A DNA stretch of 64,000 nucleotides from Lineus longissimus (taxonomy: Eukaryota; Nemertea; Pilidiophora; Heteronemertea; Lineidae), in assembly GCF_910592395.1 (NCBI RefSeq), contig NC_088315.1, positions 4,902,501 to 4,966,500 on the forward strand, read 5' to 3'. Of the stretch, positions 34,906 through 46,957 are shown in pieces. The notes below the pieces were generated by a model, which worked only from the letters and a program-made list of their open reading frames with translations, did no database searches and was not told the origin of the DNA. A program made the position numbers and the translations under genes. Position 1 is the first letter of the stretch; each line of letters starts with the position of its first letter.

Positions 34906-35230
34906 ACCAGTTGACATCAAAATTGCAATATACGCTTCGGCACCTTCTTGAAAGGATAGTCATATTTAAGATGAATAAAATGTGATTTGAAGTTGATAAG
35001 GCAATTGATATGTTGCAAAATGAGTTACAGTCAATACGACACTGTCAATCATGATTTAATGTCATCTACTGACAGTAATCGAATGTGAATCGGTCTAGGA
35101 CTTTTACAACTGGCTTGGTAGTTTGGGTATATTTCAAAAGATCGGAATATTTTGAATGAGGATCTACTGTTAATAACTCACAGTACGATCACAAAACATT
35201 ACCATGGCGATACAAATATCAACACAAACA

Positions 35231-35253
35231 GCAACAACAACAACAACAACAAC
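35231..35253. repeat. (CAA)n microsatellite
   Basis: Seven CAA units, followed by a run of C. Confidence 0.9.
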
Positions 35254-35855
35254 CCCCGCATCCCCACCTGGATTCTAGGATACGAGACTGCGGCTCCCTG
35301 TGATGGCTCAGCTTCATACCCCTTTGATGAACAGTGCCGGCTTATAAACCCAGGTGCGCTACCCCGAGCAAGTTGCACCAAATAGCCAAGAGATCAGTTT
35401 ATAGATGATTATGCCACTTTAAGTAAAACCAATTGATAATATCCTGCTAATACCTATAACTCGGCTTGCTAACTTAATAGTCAGCGCAACTCCAGGTAAA
35501 CAGACCCTTCCTTCAGTGGCGATTATGGATAGTTAGCCCTATCTGTACCTTTCTTGGGTGCATAAGGACACTGTAGAGATTTGTAAATTTTACCTCTTCC
35601 TGCATATTCTAGATTAGCCTAAAATTACTAGGATTATTCCCTACTATCCAGAAGTCACGCCGATTTATACTGGAAGCGTTGTAAGCGGTGAATTTTCAAA
35701 ATTGGTTTCCATTAAATTAAAGCCAAAATTCCATATGGTTTATAAGTAAAAGTTAGGGGGACTGTCAATCAAAGAGCACTACAAACCAGTCTAGTCAGGT
35801 CATGTTTTATTCATGAGCACAGACGCCACGCTGACCGAGGATGCTGCGTCATTCA

Positions 35856-36173
35856 ATGGCAGACTGCAAAATGGGCGAGGACGCATTGTCCGGCGGACAA
35901 GAACGCAATAATACCACACTTTCTCAATCTTTAAGAAATTGTCAAGAAATTACCAGCTCGTTAGTAATAATCGTGAGCGATTTATTCACATATTCCAGAC
36001 AATTGCGAAAGATTAAAACCGTGTTCCTCGCTTGTCATTGTCATTGTAGGCCATTTTGGATTGTCGCCACACCGGCAGACCGGACGCCAGGTCCTGTCAC
36101 TTTTTATGATGACCACCCCCTCATCTTTTCGCGCCTGGAACAATCACTCGTCATAAAACGTGTAATTGTATAA
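35856..36173 (+). CDS. Unrecognised 105-residue ORF
   Basis: The frame starts with an ATG (MADCKMGEDALSGGQERNNT) and is acidic and polar for about 35 residues. It then has an isoleucine/valine/leucine stretch near residues 35-45 and a basic segment. The start region is GC-rich, with a second in-frame ATG five codons on. Five codons of open frame upstream include no better start. No known domain. The N-terminus looks natural, while the later part has two CHCH-like residues by chance. Confidence 0.25.
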   Translation: MADCKMGEDALSGGQERNNTTLSQSLRNCQEITSSLVIIVSDLFTYSRQLRKIKTVFLACHCHCRPFWIVATPADRTPGPVTFYDDHPLIFSRLEQSLVIKRVIV

Positions 36174-36179
36174 TTTCAC

Positions 36180-37730
36180 ACTCGTTCGACTGCGAGATTT
36201 TCAATTTCGAAAGAATTGCTGGGAAGAATGTGTCTTGTCGTGTCTCTTGACTCCTGTCCATAGTAGGCGGACCTAAACAGGCATTTCTAGTACTCTCCTA
36301 TGAAGAGGCGTCTGCCTGCAATGCTGGGATGGTCACAATTTGCTACTTCTGTTGGCAAATACAAAAAGGCATTTGCACGGCAGCATCAGGCTAGAACAAG
36401 CCATCTAGCCGCTTCCCATGTTGTTTAATTGGCAAATCTCAAAGTGATCAGTACAATAAGAAGACATTCCAATGTTCAGTTATAATCCAAAGTTGTTTTT
36501 ATGATATTTTGTTTTAATCCGGTGCAAAAACATTTTAAATATTACTACTTCTTAAGAGAATACTTATAGTGCACAACAGCTTGGAGGCGGGACACTTAAA
36601 TCTAATACAAGACTATTTTAATAACGTCAGGGCCATTTTGTCATCTTTGTCTTCATTGTTGAGAGTTTTCTTTCACGATTTGGTACTTGTCTTGAAAATG
36701 TATGGGTTGTATTACGTGATATTAGCATGTGACAGAGTCCCCGAATCTCACTGACGCCAGCGCGTGAATGGAGGCCGGCCCCAGTCTCAGAACTTGCACA
36801 TGGTTCGCTGAATCTTCATTCAGTTTTCCCAATGCTTCATTTCGGCTGAATAGCCACTGCCCTTTCTTGATCAAGTATACATCAGATGAAGCTTGAAATA
36901 CCCATTGAAATTCTCCGATATATGAAGTCTAAAATCATGATATCGAAATGCACTGCGTGTTGTGGAACTTCGGCATCGGAGAGTGCACTTTTCGGAAACT
37001 CTTCCTCATCGAGATTTAGAATCATACATAAAAATGCAGTTATTCGTGTAACTTCTGCGTCGGAGAGTGCACTATTCTAAGGAATCAAACAACTTGAAAG
37101 ATAATTGGGAATGTTTAGAAAAACATTGATACTAAAGGTTTAGTTAGCCTACTATTGCTTTTGGCATTGTGTGGCGTTTGAAAGCCACTGCCCCATTTGA
37201 CAAGAGGAACCACGGACAAGACACTTGAACACCTTCTTCAAATCTTCCACAAATTTTCAAAAGCTCATTGAGAATGAGATCTAGGTATCGATGTCCCGGA
37301 CAGAGCAGATAGCGTCCGTGTTTTATATCATGCTCATCAACGCGGAAGTGCGTCACTTTGCCTTCCATGGAGTGTTTTGATTGGACAACTTGAGATCCTT
37401 GTGAATTTTGCCGCCTCAAAAGTCCTTGCCTTCCTCGAGATAGCGTGGGTTTCTTTCCCCGTCCAAACTCTTTAAAATTGTTTTTAGTGTAAACTTTATA
37501 ATGAGGCTTATGCTACCGCCTTTTCAGGTTGTACGGAAAACATGTACCTTCTGGCAGTTCAGAGCCCGAGGTAATATTTCGTGGTCTGCCGAACCCGTTT
37601 TGACGTGTAAACACTTGGGATAACTTTAAATAATATCAGAGTTGGGTTCAGAAGTGGCCAAGAACAGCATTAAATCAACAACTAGCCTTTGACCGAATTC
37701 GCATAGAGTTATTTGGTGCAAATCTCAGTC
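36180..37730. other. Spacer with an 84-bp duplication
   Basis: Apart from the duplication at 36947-37080 and a 91-codon minus frame (37144-37419) without motifs, nothing was recognised. Confidence 0.4.
36947..37080. repeat. 84-bp imperfect direct duplication
   Basis: ACTTCxGCxTCGGAGAGTGCACT begins at 36967 and again at 37051. The preceding bases are also alike (GTGTTGTGGA and TTCGTGTA). The unit is a multiple of three, so one plus frame repeats TSASESALF. Confidence 0.6.
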
Positions 37731-37734
37731 AAAT

Positions 37735-37949
37735 ACCGGAATTATTCGCCTTGCCAAAGCTGGTCGTACCCGTGTCAACGACCATTTTCCTGTCCCTCGA
37801 TTTCAGGGCAAAGATGGCCGACGGAGAAAACTCAATGAGAATATTGCACCTAGTAAAGATCTGAAAGGTCATACACCGCTGATGAGTTCTACTACACCAT
37901 GTATAAGGAGAAGCGTATTCTGACGAAAGCCAAGAAGGCGAAATTGTAA
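37735..37949 (+). pseudogene. Possible frameshifted gene fragment
   Basis: One plus frame (37735-37923) reads a basic, soluble-looking segment (RLAKAGRTRVNDHFPVPRF). A second frame (37857-37949) then takes over with DEFYYTMYKEKRILTKAKK before a TAA, and has stops just upstream. Two protein-like halves in adjacent frames suggest a processed or transposon-derived pseudogene with a frameshift. I could not identify the parent; the lysine-rich tail resembles small nucleolar or ribosomal proteins only in composition. Confidence 0.2.
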
Positions 37950-37954
37950 CTACT

Positions 37955-38380
37955 GGCTTTCGTACAAGCGCAATCGCAATATCATTAGCAATCGCTGCAA
38001 AATAGAAAGCAAGCCATTAGGCCTAATGTTTACAATCTAACTGTTTCTATCCAGACTTACCACAACTTTAGTGCAAAGATTAGTACTAAGAAATCACTCT
38101 CCAAACACCTTAAGGGCTAGTTAGGGCAAATTAAACCAATTCGCGAAACACCTGAACCACAAATCTTCTATAGCCAAGATGTTGATACTTATGTTTATGG
38201 TTGTCGTTTTTTGTTTGACTTTGTGTGCATTGCCTGGCAAATTCGCATCAAGGGCGGGTATTTTGTAACGGTAATCCCCCGGCTGTTGTGGAAGTGAACA
38301 AACTGTTGTTTTTAAAAGCGGCTTCCGTCAATTTCCTTCAAACGCGTCTGCTGAGGGGTGTTGCTTTTCGCTGTATATTC
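37955..38380. other. Spacer
   Basis: No supported gene or repeat except the palindromic CATTAGGCCTAATG near 38016. Confidence 0.45.
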
Positions 38381-38384
38381 GACT

Positions 38385-38465
38385 GGAAGAATGTTGCTAT
38401 TCGGGGCACACGGGGTGGAAGATTGTTGGTTTTTGGGGTACATTGGCGTGGAAGATTGTTTCTTT
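38385..38465. repeat. 33-bp minisatellite, about 2.5 copies
   Basis: GGAAGAxTGTTG followed by TTxGGGGxACA and GGxGT begins at 38385, 38417 and 38450. The copies are diverged. Confidence 0.65.
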
Positions 38466-38469
38466 GATT

Positions 38470-40144
38470 TCACTTGCAAAGTGCTTCCTCACCCCTCCTA
38501 AAGTTAGGGGCGTCGAGGACGAAAAAATATTGTTTTGAGAATCATTATGCGTGATTGGAGACCTTTTGCGGGCAGAATTATTAATACATGTAGATTTTAA
38601 TGTACCCAGTACCTTTTTGACTCAGTAATGGTCGACCAAAAACAAACCACAAGATTCGATTTTTGGCAGGTGGCCTAACGACTCATTACATAGGCAAAAG
38701 GCAGTTGGGGGCTATTTCAACCGCTGGGGTGATGCACTCTTGACCATGGTTGTTTTCATCCAGGGCTCCTCACAAATGAAATCTTATAACCAGAAGGTTA
38801 TACTGGTTATACAAGCCGAAGCTCTGCAGTGTTAAACATTGGCTTCCACCGCAGGAGTCCGTCTCGAAGGGTGCTTCCTGTAATGGATACGGTTCCTCTC
38901 TTTTCAGGATTGAGGGATTGCTATAATTCAGTAACTGAGTTTCTTCCTCGATCTGTTTAATATAATGCTTACTAAGTTGCACCTAAACGCGGGAGTTTGT
39001 ATCTAAGGATCTTACCTGTCATGGATAGGTGTATGAACCCTATCCCTACTTTGCTAACCATGGGGGAGGGGATCTATAGTTTAGCAAGGAATACCTGACC
39101 CAGTGCTGCCTTCAGGCTGGATTTAACTTCAAGGTGGAGGTGTCACAACGGGTCGAGGCTAGTCCGCTGAGGAGTGAATGCTTCTTCCGACAGAAGCGTA
39201 TCTGGCTATCTGTCTGCGGATTATCTTTGCATCCAGACTGGGTGTCCTGTAGGTTAGAATCTCTGCACCTAATGAACTCATGATATCGGTTACGCATCCA
39301 AAAGTTACAGCTAACTGGTCATCTCCTCCATAAAATGTGTTGATCAAAATGCCATGCCAATGTTGTGCACCTGAAAGATGCTGAACCCTGATGGTTTTGG
39401 TCTCAAACATACACCAAACCGTTGCCATAAATCAAACATCTGTACAGCAACATGAACACGATACAGTGCAAGAGTGAAGGAATGCAATCATTCCTTAGGA
39501 GACCATCCGAATCCTTGTGAGATATCCCTGAAATTCGTAAACCTTATAAAGATATCTCATCAGAAGCCCTTGCAGTGCGCTAACGCCATCATCCCTGTTG
39601 CCAAGGCTGCCATTTTGAAAAGACCGGAAGAGGTCAAGAATGCTCCCATCGCCGTCTATGGCCTCACTTCCGGTTTCAGCAGACGATAAGACGTTTATTA
39701 AAGATGTCGTGATATCTCTCATTGTTATAGATGTATTACTAAGTGCTAAAAATTGTCAATGGGTCTCCTTCTTGGTAAATGGCTAACTCAATAGGATTTA
39801 TCACCAATCGTCAATGCCAGTGAAGAAGGTATCTCGTCCTATTTGAAAGTGTTAGCGCTATCTACGAGATGTATAGCTTTATTGCGCATTCTATGTGACC
39901 ACAAGGTTGTTGCTGAAGGTCGCACGCCCACGCCCGAGATTGGTGAGAGTAAATACGGTTTATGTTGAGTATAAATAGTTGTCTTTACTGATAAGAAGTT
40001 TGATTTATTTTCATTATTGGCATCAGTTGATCTGACCTTGTGTCCGCTTGCTGCTTTCGCAAGACTGAGGGGGAAAAGATAACAGGCAGGTTTTGCAACC
40101 CCAAGAAAAGCTACAGATGACAAACTACGAAGTCGTTTAAACAA
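38470..40144. other. Region of coding-like fragments on both strands
   Basis: Minus frames at 39495-39722 and 39159-39428 share one phase and are separated by a few stops. A minus frame of 101 codons lies at 39839-40144 (contains SSVAFLGVAKPACYLF) and lacks an ATG. A plus frame at 39456-39689 has GC-ending codons (contains CANAIIPVAKAAILKRPEEV) and seems to continue after a frameshift. A weak 136-bp duplication (TGTxATGGATA at about 38879 and 39016) is also present. Together these suggest a decayed gene or mobile element whose strand I cannot settle. Confidence 0.22.
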
Positions 40145-40149
40145 TTTCC

Positions 40150-43100
40150 ATCGATCATTCGTGACGTACTCGTACGTACGTGTACAGTTGTAGGCTTACA
40201 TACTTCGATATTTTTACGTATATATAATCTCTTTTGATACATGTTAAGATCATACTGAGATCAGTAATCTATAGTTAGGAAAACTCCCAGGGTCCGGATT
40301 TGCATGAGAAAATCAGAGAAGAAAAATAATTTTACCCTTTAGACACCTTGAGACAAAAGCAACAAGAATTTGTGCCGAAATGTGCTCCTATTATCAACAA
40401 TACATCTGTATTTTGTTAGATAGCATTATGTTTCCGTCTTATTGTGAAATATTGAATACCCACGAACAAAACTCGCAACAGATTGTTTAAAAACGACAAA
40501 CACCGTGACGGGTTATTTGAAATATTTCATTCTAACTGCGCGTTTTAATCCGCAATGATGTTTTAATACGCCGAGATATTTTAAGTATTGCACCTTTATG
40601 AAATTATTTCCCGCGGAGTATCGCCAAGGGGTTGTTCCTTTGTCCTCCAGTTAGGCACAACAAGGTACCTGAAGACAAGATAGTTAGGTATTCAACTTCC
40701 CTTACAATGGGATGTTTATGTGTATCAAAACGCGACTATCTGGTATTGAAATCAGAGGATTTCAAGAGATAATCCACCATTTGTCCCCTTACAAGTTCTA
40801 CGATATTTCTCATTGAAGTTCTCAATGAATTGTACTGGATTTTAATGAGGCCGTTTCCTGGCGCGATTCATGGGTATTCCTACGTTTATGAGATAGAATG
40901 AAGACAAACATTGGCGATACTACAACAAACAGCACTTCTTGTTATAGTCTTCATAGAGAATGGCCCAATTAAAATGATATAGGGAACGTTACGCAAAAGG
41001 AGATACGGAAACTTGGACATGGCGCGCGGCCGGGTGTGCCCAAGAGAGCAGAAAGGCACGACCGAGTAGGCGACATTGGACAAGGTAGGACCGATGCTTT
41101 GATCGATGCAATTACAATGAAATAATAGTCTCAATATCTATCATTTTATTTTCAACGAAATAGGTCTTAGAATGGCTCTCGGGGTCTTTTCGGGGTTTAC
41201 AATTTTACCTTTGAAATAGTTCTTGTCAGATATAGCCACTGAGTTACCATTGAAGGCTCGTGGTGGAAATCCTAAAGCGATTTGCACTTGACACTGATCA
41301 GTGTCGCATGGCACAAGTGCCAGTCAAGAAGTCAACATTTCGCGGGTGTGTCTTACCGCGGTTTGCAAGCACTATTAAGCACATTAAACATACTCTTGGT
41401 CACATTGTGAGACCAACAGTACCAAAACCACTACAAGTCACATTCGAGTGGCCCTTGGTTATTAAAGTACCATAGATCGAAATTAATCTGCCAATCAAGC
41501 TTAATGGGTCAAAAAATCAATCCAAAACACATTAAAATTATACGAGCTAATACCTTAGGCCGTGTTGTCTTTCTGATATACAATCCGAAATATTTTTTCT
41601 GACAATGTTATGGTCTTTCTATTAAGACGGCATTTGTTGTTGTTTTAAAAACTGTAAAAAAGATCTTAAATGGTGTCTCTTGGTTGAAAAAGAAGCTGAA
41701 CATCTGCCACTTGAAACCAGCACTGAAGGTTCCTTATTCAGACAGTTGTTTTGATTTTGCGTACGCCAAGCGAAAAAGGAACGTTACGTTATTAATCCCT
41801 CTCGGGATTTTTGAAGGGCAACGCTTATCAGGGTCTGAAGCCCTTACACGGCTCGAGGGGATTAAAGGCCCTTCTCGCCTTAACTAGCAAGGGTAATATT
41901 ACATTCGTCCAAAAAAACATACCCATTAGTAATAGATCTCCGTATCGTGGGTATATCTCTATCCTAACATATAGGCATACTGTTTCCGACATTTTTTGGG
42001 ATTTCCGCACGCTTTTTGTGCGTTGATGACCTAAACGTGGTTCGATTTGATGTGAAGCTCAGTTTTCTTGTCGAAGGTGGTAAGGTTACTTCAGCTTCTT
42101 CTGCAGAACTAGGGCCATCTCCTGTGATCGTTTCATGACTTTTGGTGCTGCCGATCTATCGGTTTTTACAAGAACAGAGTTTGTAATGTAAGTAGACATT
42201 TTTTCTAAATGTTTCCCATCCCAAGAAACTGTCGAAATACCGATCTGGCGAAACTCGTATCTTTCGCACTATTCTATACCCGCAAAGGGCCATTTATACT
42301 TGCATTGCTTCCATGAGAGGGCAAAGACCGAGAGATAGTCCAATCCATTGTGGCTGGCGCTTCCACCTTTGCAACAAGATGTTACCTTTTGCAAACGCAA
42401 TAATAAGCGATGCATTGGTTCCAAATCTCAATACTTACATAAACCGATGACTGTCCAGTCCACGCTCATCACATTCTACCCCTAAGGTAATTGGTGATGG
42501 TCCGGTTACCAAAAAATCTATATCCATCCAAATATCAACCGTTTCGGCTTGTCAAAAGCGGCGGTGATGACATCAAAGAATTCAGATTCAGTTCTGCATG
42601 CGATCCAAACTTGGCCCGAGAGTTAGTTTCTACCCCCCCAAATAAAATCAGTCTTTTCTCGCTTGCATGTTTGGCGATATGGACCCGCTAATTAGGCGGC
42701 GCTGGTCAAGGACAATACTGGGGTAATGCCCATCTTCTGCCTTGCGTAAAGGAATCCTCCACCGCTGTGTCGTAAGGGGCCGGCCTCCCCGCTCAAAGAT
42801 ACCGCTTGCCTTCCCCACCTTCGGGCATCGCGCTGATTTTGGGTGCGGAACTTTTTAATGAATGAAACTTTGATGTGATCATAAGTGCTTTGGTCACTTT
42901 GGTGGGCCAATGTTTTTTTCTCATGGTTACCGTGTTTCTGTCACAGTTTGGCCTCGAAAGCGTTGTAGATGTTAACTTCTACCGAAAATTATTAAACCTT
43001 ACAACTCAAAATACATGAGCTAACATCGGCCCAAAATCGGCGATGACTTGAAAGGGGTATAACAGTACCTTTGGTCCACAGACACTCACAATTATCCAGT

Positions 43101-43930
43101 TGATATGTACCCTGCCAACATGTCACAAACAGGCTACTGAAAGCCCTTTATACTGAATCCTTAGACGAGATTCCAAAATATTATGACAGTGGATACCAAT
43201 AGATTTGAGGCAGATGGGTAGCCCCTGGCACTGATCATCAATGACCCTGTAGAATGATTGTAACGGTGTGGTCCGTGGTGAAGAGGGTATGACAGCAATG
43301 GTAAATTGCTCTTCAAATGCACACGCATACCGCATTTGGTTTAGAATGTACACAGTTCTGCATGTCATCACAATCTTGCGGATGATAACTGGAAATCCTC
43401 GTTTTTTCGCTGGCAAGTTAGAGCCCATTGCTCTTCAACGAGCTTCATCACTTTCCAAACAGGCGGCGTCTTTCGAATTCGTGTGACGGATAAGTGAAGC
43501 AAACAATCCCATTGCTTGGATGGCGGAGTCAGTGGCAGGAGCAGCAGCAGAGCGAAAAGAAATCATTGTATCATCAGTAACTGCTAATTATGATTAACCA
43601 GAATATGATTAATGGTAATGATAGAAAGTAGTGGATCATATTAGATAGGGATTCGGGAATGATTCATCGTAAATCAGCAGCTGCAATATTTTGAAATGAA
43701 AGTCAGCCTCTTATACATGTACAATACTCTGCATCCGTTTTTGTTTGGTGCTAAGTTGGTAGGCCTACATGTACAATGTATGCATCCTGAGCTCTGGAGC
43801 CTTTCACGTGTGCGAGGGGAGAAGCATGCAGCTGAACCTGGTATTCGAGGATGGTTGGTATGTGACTAAATGCATGATCAGTGATGTTGATCGGACCACG
43901 ACTGTCCGTTTAGCATCTATTTGTACCACA
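40150..43930. other. Spacer with short ORFs
   Basis: A plus frame at 41260-41475 (71 codons, containing MAQVPVKKSTFRG) is protein-like but unidentified. A GC-rich segment at 42690-42830 carries a 72-codon minus frame without motif. No RNA genes or clear repeats were seen. Confidence 0.35.
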
Positions 43931-43938
43931 ACAAACAT

Positions 43939-43946
43939 ATGCAAAT
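43939..43946 (+). promoter_or_regulatory. Octamer site before an ATGGCGG start
   Basis: ATGCAAAT, the POU-factor octamer, lies 9 bases before the candidate start at 43955. Single octamers occur by chance at this scale. Confidence 0.2.
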
Positions 43947-43954
43947 TAAACAAC

Positions 43955-44113
43955 ATGGCGGAAAACACCCCATGTGGCACGAGAGAAAATGGCATCAAAG
44001 ATAATCATACGTTCAGAGAAATTAATTGCAATCAGATTTGCCCAAATCGAATGATACTAATAATGGAGGAGAGAGTCAAACAAGTCATCATGATAGCTGG
44101 AAGCAAGTGCTGA
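43955..44113 (+). CDS. Unrecognised 52-residue ORF
   Basis: CAACATGGCGG gives a good start context. The product (MAENTPCGTRENGIKDNHTF at its start) is polar with four cysteines and ends IAGSKC. The frame is also open upstream to 43769. No domain, donor or poly(A) signal supports it. Confidence 0.2.
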   Translation: MAENTPCGTRENGIKDNHTFREINCNQICPNRMILIMEERVKQVIMIAGSKC

Positions 44114-44119
44114 TGGAAA

Positions 44120-45050
44120 ATTTGAAAACATCTGCCAAAGCAGACGATTAAGTTAGCGAGGGAAAATTAGTTTTGCTGCGACCACCAGCGTGGGTCATCA
44201 CCCTGGGCTACATGTACGAACTTGGTTTTCAGATTGGCTATCATTTTGTACATTTCATCAATTTGTCTTTTTGTGTTCAATATGTGTCACTACAGTAGGC
44301 CTACAAACAGAAAAAGCATTTATGTAGTATGTATACATGTACATTGTCGGATTTGATGTGTTGTGGGTCATCAGTAATGCAACATACAACAGTACAGTAA
44401 AGCACTAAAATGCGTGCTGGTTTCACTGATATACCCAGGGAGTTAAATGTTTAACTCAACGTATTGGTTCTGCCGTATCTCTGAAAATGTAAAATACAAT
44501 ATCCATTCTTCACCGATTCCGACTCGTGAACTGCTGGAACAATATTTTGTCGGCGGCAATATAGGTCACGTCAGTATGCATGCTCTTCTGTACTGCTATG
44601 TACACGTACACGCCACTATGACCGCCATGATCCTTTCTGCCAAAAACCTCGGATGAAATTAACACAACCTTGCAGCAAAACGCTGTTAATCCAATTTTGT
44701 CGGACTACGCTCGGCGTCTGGAAATCTCCTGTATTAATCAGTTGGGTGTGGTAATCAAGTTACTATTGTTTACTCCCAACGTAATGTTGCGAAATCCTTG
44801 GATCAAGGATACAAATTACACCGCCCTTGGCACGGATGAGATTTCAATGTCGTGTGATTTGGATTTGAATCTGCAATGGATATCAAGAGGCCAGATCGTA
44901 GCAGCTCTATGCAAGCACTGCATCAGGAATGTCAGTTTTAAACAAGGGCTGCGGTTCTGATTTCGAACAATGCTGGTCAAAGTACAAGTATACTTGCTGT
45001 TACAAATAAAATACATCGTACATAAAAGCGGGTGATGTAAGACGGATACC
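44120..45050. other. Spacer
   Basis: Frames of 69-96 codons without motifs. GTAGGCCTAC occurs at 44295 and TACATGTACA near 44334. Confidence 0.4.
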
Positions 45051-45052
45051 AG

Positions 45053-45398
45053 AGCAGCGGATAAGTGGGTCATACGACAGATTAAGGGTGTAAAATTGAA
45101 GATAATGGGTCATACGACAGATTAAGGGTGTAAAATTGAAGATAATGGGTCATACGATAGATTAAGGCTGCGATGTTGCAGATAAGTGGGTCATACGACA
45201 GATCAAGGCTGTAACGTTGTGGATAAGTGGGTCATACGACAGATCAAGGCTGTTATAGATGGTCATAGTACGACAGCTTAAGGCTGTAACGTTGCAGATA
45301 GTGGGTCATACGACAGATTAAGGCTGTAAAGTTGTGGATAAGTGGATCATACGATAGATTAAGGCTGTAGTGTAGCAGATAATGGGTCATACGACAGT
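45053..45398. repeat. 40-bp minisatellite, nine copies
   Basis: The core GGGTCATACGACAGATTAAG (or a one-base variant) starts at 45067, 45107, 45147, 45188, 45228, 45261, 45303, 45344 and 45384. The period is 40-42, except one 33-base unit where part of the spacer is deleted. Copies 1 and 2 are identical over the full 40 bases while later ones diverge, which points to recent local homogenisation. No open frame spans it. Confidence 0.97.
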
Positions 45399-45399
45399 T

Positions 45400-46430
45400 A
45401 TTTTACCAGACAGTATATGCTTTGCGATGATTCATGGTAATTTTACTTTTCCAAGCATTTTGACCAAATTTGTGGCACCTCTGCCCTATAAAAGTCATTA
45501 ACTTAAACGGAACTTTCTTATAAGTTGATTGCCTGTAAATTTACACGTGTCACAAGCTTTTTATAAGATATCATCCATGTACCCAACTGTGACGGGTGTG
45601 GGTGTTATCGTGTCATCCACAAAAACCTCTCTTATCCGGATTTCAGCAATTAAGTTTCCGATTAACATCATTGGAATGCCAGATCAGAGAGGTAAATATT
45701 GAAGGTGGATGCAAGAATGGAGTTTTGTCAGGGAGGGACGCTGGTATAGAGATTGTGTCGTATTATAGAGGTTTTACTCTTTAGATATTATCGTATTGTC
45801 CATTTGACACATTTGGTGTGTTATCAGCACTCCGCGAAATGTGTCTCACAAAATGGCTATATCATAACAGAAAACCTCATTTGATAAATTACCACTTATT
45901 GTTAATAAACTTGAAGGAAATTCCATCGACTCTCAAAGAGCATCCACCTATCTGTGGACACAAAAGCCTCACAAAGATGCCATTACAAACTCATAAAACG
46001 AACAGAGGACGGCATTTGAGGACACAAATAGTCTATGTCATGCTTTGTGAAGGAGTGAAGAAAAACTTGGAGCGCTGGCGTCAATCTAGGCCTGCGCAGC
46101 GGGAAGTTGTTTTCCACAAAACTTTTGGTCTGTTTGAAGTCGAGGCGATATATCCATCGTATTGTATTGTGAGTGCATTTAATCGCCGTCAAAAGATTTG
46201 AAATAAGCCCCTTCGGGAAAATTTGCAAAAATGACCATACTAACTTATGAAGAATAAACCTGCTCTTGAAACGTTGTAATGCGCGTACTAACAATTGCTT
46301 AGCGCTGCAAAGAATGCATACCTTGATATCTGCTAGTCTCCAATTCAGGTGAGCTATCATTTTGATTGGCTGGAAAAATAATCATATGCAATAAATACTC
46401 GATCAATAGCTTCCACTGAGCGCCCATTCA
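45400..46430. other. Spacer with overlapping 125-127 codon ORFs
   Basis: A plus frame (45818-46201, no ATG at its start) and a minus frame (45983-46360) overlap heavily and neither has a motif, so no call is made. Confidence 0.35.
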
Positions 46431-46436
46431 ATAGCG

Positions 46437-46520
46437 TATTGGCGGATGACGTCAGTCTGTCAACTTTACCAATAGGAATGGCATGGCTGAGAATTCTATT
46501 CAGCGCTATTGGTCGCACCG
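46437..46520 (+). promoter_or_regulatory. CCAAT/CRE promoter-like cluster
   Basis: Within 80 bases there are an inverted CCAAT (ATTGG) at 46438, a perfect CRE TGACGTCA at 46447, a CCAAT at 46469 and another ATTGG at 46508. NF-Y boxes spaced by 30-40 bases together with a CRE are typical of animal TATA-less promoters. A possible start codon follows about 150 bases downstream. Confidence 0.4.
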
Positions 46521-46653
46521 TCGCCGTAGGCGAGCCGCTTACATCAAAGAAACGTCAATCAAATGCGATATGAATACTAACTCCGCCTTTTCTTGAATAA
46601 ATTAGCTGCCGATGTTTACAACCGGTGCATGGGAGCGCTTGGGTTAGTTTCGC

Positions 46654-46668
46654 ATGGCGCTTGCACGG
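46654..46668 (+). CDS. Possible first coding exon, five codons
   Basis: CGCATGGCGCTTGCACGG runs straight into GTGAGA, a good donor at 46669. An upstream overlapping start at 46629 would give MGALGLVSHGACT in another frame to the same donor. The promoter-like cluster 140-220 bases upstream supports transcription in this direction. Downstream exons were not found. Confidence 0.25.
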
Positions 46669-46957
46669 GTGAGAAATGTTTGCGATGCACTGAACAATGA
46701 TTAGATGGACGATTACGTGCACACTTGGGGAGAAGTTAATTACTAAACGGAATCAATTCTAAATCCCGCAAAAATCACAGAGGACTGAAAGCCCTTGGAT
46801 GACTTTACGTACTCATAGGATACCATCACAGGCCCGCTTTAAAACAGCATCTTAAGATTACGTGTCTTACGTCAGGGCGTCACGATATTTCTGACACCCC
46901 AACAAAAGCACAGACAATAATTCATCCGAGTGATTAGCATACCTATCTTTGCTAGCA

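Larger units (their letters stand above)
33590..35850. other. Spacer with hairpin and ETS/YY1 sites
   Basis: A GGGGACG...CCTATTTCC or similar segment occurs at about 33652 and 33862, a weak duplication. A 107-codon minus frame (34103-34426) crosses the perfect hairpin and has no motif. An ACA microsatellite lies at 35231-35253. Confidence 0.4.

Noticed and set aside
45053-45398. Possible CRISPR array
   Set aside because: The 40-bp units are contiguous with no unique spacers and the genome is eukaryotic, so it is a minisatellite.
45818-46360. Overlapping 127-codon plus and 125-codon minus ORFs
   Set aside because: They shadow each other, neither has a recognised motif, and the plus one starts without ATG.
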